Shown here in pieces: positions 60,346-64,000 of a DNA stretch of 64,000 bases (the first letter of the stretch is position 1; each line of letters starts with the position of its first letter). Origin of the DNA: Heliocidaris tuberculata (Eukaryota > Echinodermata > Echinoidea > Camarodonta > Echinometridae). The notes beneath the pieces were generated by a model that worked only from the letters and a program-made list of their open reading frames with translations, was not told where the DNA came from and made no database searches. A program made the translations under genes and the position numbers. Location: positions 17,409,911-17,473,910 of the forward strand of contig CM046844.1 in assembly GCA_025618425.1 (NCBI GenBank), read 5' to 3'.

Positions 60346-60560
60346 AGGGACGTCACTAGAGGGGGAGGGTGACACTTCCTCTTTCACTTTTTTTAATGGT
60401 CCTCAGATCTTGTTTATTTAGAGCATTATTGGGAAATTACAACAATTCATTATTTTTTCTTTCTTTTTTAAGGGGGTTGTTGTGTTGGAAAATATTCGGC
60501 TTTCTTTTTTGGGGAAAATGTGATCCGACACTTTAATTCCAAAATCATCCAGCGACGCCC
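60346..60560. mobile_element. possible TIR element, GGGACGTCAC / GCGACGCCC ends
   Basis: CAGGGACGTCACTAGAGG near 60346 is matched by AGCGACGCCC at 60551-60560, whose complement is GGGCGTCGCT (8 of 10 against the left end). G-rich ends resemble the hAT-like elements elsewhere. The flanks do not match, so support is modest. Confidence 0.35.
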
Positions 60561-60564
60561 CTCG

Positions 60565-61685
60565 AGAGGGGGCACTAATTTCACAAGGAGTAGGGAATGC
60601 GAGTGAGCGCAGCGACCGAACAGAAGGGAGGCGATGGTCCAGGGTTGTGTCCTCTTCCGATATTTTTCTTTTCTCATTCTTTCCTCATTATTTTTTTTTT
60701 CAATTTTAATTATCATCTTCATCATCAGCAGCAAAAGCAATATCATCATCAGATTTGCGTCTCGACATCCGAATAATACGTACAAGGTGCGACCCCATAT
60801 CTCAAAATCAATAAGCAGTGATGATCGCACTTGTTAGCATTTTGTCAAGACATTCTGTTTTAAAATTTTCAAGATTTTTCATCCCCGGTTATATCAAACA
60901 TTTTAGAAAATGTCCATTCATAGTTCAACTACAGGCATGACAGGAGAAGAACGTCGTAAGAATATTCCATCAGTTTAAATAGTGAGTACCTTTAATGTTC
61001 GCAAGGTGATATTCAAACCACCTTCGTCTCATTTTGGCTCCGCGAGCCAAGATTGAATGAAAAATCTTTGCCAAAACGTTGTCTTTATCCCCCGAGGAGA
61101 ATCATGAATGGCATCTAAACACTTTGGCCTCGATAAATGGAGTTCATGATAGGTCACATGATAGGGTCACCTGACAGGTCACATGAATGAGATGAGAGGG
61201 TTAAGTGGAAACCATCATCAGAGTCACGTGGTTGCCATCTGTATATCGAATACGACACGCCCACTTCACATCATTATTATTATCATCATTATTATTATTT
61301 ATTTATTTGGCACTTTCAAAAGAAGGGGGGGGGGAATCAAGAAACAATATACAATGTATATTTAACTTGAATGAATACAATACTTTCATTGACACTTTCG
61401 CACCTGGGTGAGGAACAGGTCAACTTAATGACCATGGTCCACAGACCTTCCTTCCCACACCTGATCTGGTGCACAAGCATCTTAACATACAGTGTGGATA
61501 CAACATAGAATAATATCACATAAAAAAATGACAGATGAGAAATTCAAACATAATATACATGGAACATTTCGTTCGATTAATCGAAGTAATGCATACATGA
61601 ATAAAGATAAGCAAACAGTGGAACTATTTTAGTCACTAGCGCTGCAAGCTGGATTCGAATCGGGGACATCCCAGGAGATCGACAG
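60565..61685. other. no gene recognised
   Basis: Mixed sequence with short ATT/ATC trinucleotides near 61270-61300 and G10 near 61326. No supported exon. Confidence 0.35.
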
Positions 61686-61692
61686 CCACGAG

Positions 61693-61845
61693 CCCGATAG
61701 CCCGATAGCCCGATAGCCCGGTCTCCCGAACCTTCAAAAAAACTTTTCAGAAAACCCCTGGGTCGAGTAGTCAGTCTCGTGGGCTGTCGGTTTCGTAAGT
61801 CGTCGGTCTCCTGAACCCTCAGATAGATTTTCAGAAGGCCAGCAA
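61693..61845. repeat. 8-bp x3 tandem and 85-bp tandem duplication
   Basis: CCCGATAG is repeated three times at 61693-61716. Immediately after, a segment starting CGGTCTCCCGAACC (61719) is repeated after 85 bases as CGGTCTCCTGAACC (61804), with TTTTCAGAA words conserved in both copies. TCGGTCTC-like words recur through 61890. Confidence 0.75.
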
Positions 61846-61899
61846 GACCGACAATTTCGGTCTCGTATGCTTTCGGTCCCATGGGATGTACTGTAAGCC

Positions 61900-62715
61900 T
61901 TTCAAACCAGGGATCTTCCAGCAAAATCTTGATTACTTCTTGAATTGCACAACAAAATGTTTGGGTCACATTTTAAGAGGATGTTTCGATAAATACACGA
62001 GGATATTATTACGTGGAGGATCAGCTTCCGATCAGACCCTTAGATTGAAACAAGGCAGTTCTGACATTCGACTTCATTCCAAATTATTTAGACTTTGGTG
62101 TCTGCTGCATAAGATTATATAGGTCTACTGAATTGATGGCGAAGGCGTTGTCAATATTGAATCTTGTTATGTGTAAAGTCGGATTACTTTTCCATTCTGA
62201 AACGCATCCATCTTTTTCTGATGTGAGGACATGCAGCTTCACCACAAAGACTGGTGAACATTCATTTCTCTCCGGAAGTCACGGTAAATGGCAGCACATT
62301 AATTACATGTAAACATCCATGAAACCTCTAGAGAGACGGGGTCGAAACCGCGAAACTGATGCAAAACGTCCAAATACATGTAATTGAACTTAAATTCGTG
62401 TTCTCACTATCCCGAACATTAAAATGTTAAAAGGTAATTTCTTTTCTACAAAAAATAATTTACAGATAATCTTAATCAAAAGAAAATGTGTTGTTTTTGT
62501 TTACATCGTCTATATTACCACTTATAAACGAAATTGCCACCCCACTCCCAAAGAAAAACATTTTGAACCAAATTTCACAAAATTAATGTTAACATCTGTA
62601 GAAGTGTGGCTGAAATTCTTCGCTGTGATTATTCGTGCGATAAGAATTCATCAATTGATAACTTTCAACTCACACTGCCACCAGAAATGTTATCCAATTA
62701 TCTTTCAGTACATTG
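61900..62715. other. no gene recognised
   Basis: AT-rich unique sequence. A 101-codon plus frame (62424-62729) has no recognisable features. Confidence 0.4.
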
Positions 62716-62720
62716 ATTAC

Positions 62721-62969
62721 AGAACATAACGACATAAAGAGTAATCGCATTTCCCCCTTACAATATGAGTTATTGAATAATATACAACTGTACATAAGGT
62801 AGAACAGTTTCTGAAGCGAAACAAGTCAACTTGAATATCAAAAATTATAGAACATAACGAAATAAAGAGTAATCGCATCCCCCTTACAATATGGATTATT
62901 GAATAATATACAATTGTTTGTAAGGCAGAACAATTTCTGAAGCGAAGTAAGTCAACTTGAATATCAAAA
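62721..62969. repeat. 128-bp tandem duplication
   Basis: Two head-to-tail copies, 62721-62848 and 62849-62969, both starting AGAACATAACGA and ending TTGAATATCAAAA. They differ by scattered substitutions and a few small deletions in the second copy. Confidence 0.9.
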
Positions 62970-62989
62970 TGAGACCAAGGAGTTATAAC

Positions 62990-63435
62990 ATCTATACCAA
63001 GTGATATCGGTCATCACAAGAAAACTGAGAAAAACTTGACGAAGTTGGGCTCTAATGAGAACGCAGTGAATGTGAGTTCATGGCCCGTTGCCAAGGTTAA
63101 GTCGCCTGCTTACAAGTGTAGGATGAGAAATGACATGCTCCAGCCGCCATGGTGTTCTTGAGGCATTCCCACATCTCAAGGGAGAAGAAAATAAAAAAAG
63201 ATGTAAACACGATAATATCTTTGCGGTGGCTTTTCCCCCGACGTGTCAAAATTTGACAAGGCATCGGTAAGGGTGATACTTCAACTAGCCTTTTTAATTC
63301 ATATCATCAGTTTGTTAATTCTCATTGATCCATGCAGTTTTCTGAAGTTTTAGAGTAACATGCATGTACTTGTTTAAAACAGAGGAATATCTCTTTACAA
63401 ATTTCAGCGCTACGTTTAAATTTGATCACAATATT
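62990..63435. other. no gene recognised
   Basis: AT-rich unique sequence. Confidence 0.35.
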
Positions 63436-63437
63436 AT

Positions 63438-63868
63438 GGGCGTCGCTATAAGGAGTGCAGTGTTCGGAGTATAACGTCCCCAATAAAAAATTGTGTTGGG
63501 CTATCTATAGTCACAATTCACCAACCTCTTAATTGTAGTCAAAGATCAGAAAGATTAGTCTGTATGATAGAATCTCCTGGAGTAACTATAGATGACATTT
63601 TTTTTCACTAGGCCTATTAGGGATGATTGAGAACAATTGTAATAATATATACATTTCTGTTGGTGCTATTACTAATACGGTGTTACTAGAAGTGTCGTAG
63701 TCGGTGGTTTAATCACTTGACTATGACTATAGAGGACCCTTTTCGAAATCCTAATCGGAAAGTTCAGGACATTTTCACTTCTGGTTGGCAAAGTTTGCTT
63801 AGTTTTCGACAAATTTGTCCGCATTTTTTCCCCTGCGGCACCCCATGCAAAAATTCAAGCGACGTCCG
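63438..63868. mobile_element. possible TIR element, GGGCGTCGCT / AGCGACGTCC ends
   Basis: GGGCGTCGCT at 63438-63447 and AGCGACGTCC at 63859-63868 are inverted with one mismatch, 430 bp apart, and resemble the pair at 60346-60560. No target duplication was seen and the interior is AT-rich. Two ten-base ends over this distance may be coincidence or two separate element ends. Confidence 0.3.
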
Positions 63869-64000
63869 TGTCACACCTCCGCCACCGAAAAAAGAGATTA
63901 ACGACAGAATAAATGGGGCACGTACAAGCAACACGGGGAGTGTCGAGACGGAACACGAGTCCGGAATCTAGAATTACAAATTTAGCTCCAGAACGAATTC

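Noticed and set aside
61655..61690. Possible tRNA gene (GGATTCGAATC word)
   Set aside because: The word resembles a T-loop/B box, but the flanking bases cannot form a 5-bp T stem and no acceptor or anticodon stem fits.

Overview
This 64 kb window looks like non-coding DNA, intergenic or intronic, from an animal nuclear genome. It is AT-rich. It holds no ribosomal RNA, no convincing tRNA, no bacterial-style operon and no long open reading frame outside simple repeats. It is crowded with CT/GA, TTC, AT and CAT microsatellites, G/C homopolymers of 10-23 bases, and short terminal-inverted-repeat (TIR) elements. The repeat words (CAGTGGCGTAGC, CAGGGGCGGATCC, GGGCCCTG-TTCATAAAA, CACTGCAAAAACC-GGTGTTAATTC, a LINE-like TTGAATTGAA tail) are of a kind I associate with marine invertebrates. 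An echinoderm is my best guess, but that is inference and not tested.

Gene content: one coding exon is well supported. On the minus strand at 26221-26034 an ATG in strong context, preceded by an in-frame stop, opens a signal peptide followed by a low-complexity Asn-rich stretch, and runs into a consensus GTAAGT splice donor. It is the first coding exon of a secreted protein I cannot identify. Transcription runs toward lower coordinates and I could not place the next exon. A TGACGTCA octamer and an inverted CCAAT box lie about 450-480 bases upstream.

Mobile elements: (1) two full-length, about 400 bp, piggyBac-like MITEs (TTAA targets) near 12.8 kb and 21.5 kb; (2) two 78-90 bp TTAA-flanked mini-elements near 21.95 kb and 31.7 kb; (3) several hAT-like non-autonomous elements or ends with G-rich termini and internal poly-C/G, three of them (19.06, 23.2 and 36.2 kb) with recognisable 8-bp target duplications; (4) a foldback element at 40.4-41.0 kb with arms of about 190 bp; (5) TIR/hairpin MITEs at 5.35, 42.3, 47.85, 49.1 and 55.0 kb; (6) a probable truncated LINE 3' end at about 36 kb.

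Layout: 0-12 kb is featureless DNA with CT/GA/TTC tracts. 12.8-23.3 kb is rich in MITEs. 26.0-26.7 kb is the only gene edge. 27-34 kb is simple repeats and featureless DNA. 34.8-49.5 kb is the densest transposon region. 50-54.9 kb and 56.5-58.1 kb show almost nothing recognisable. 55-64 kb has simple repeats, small tandem duplications and weak TIR pairs. No multigene system, CRISPR array or toxin/defence locus is visible.
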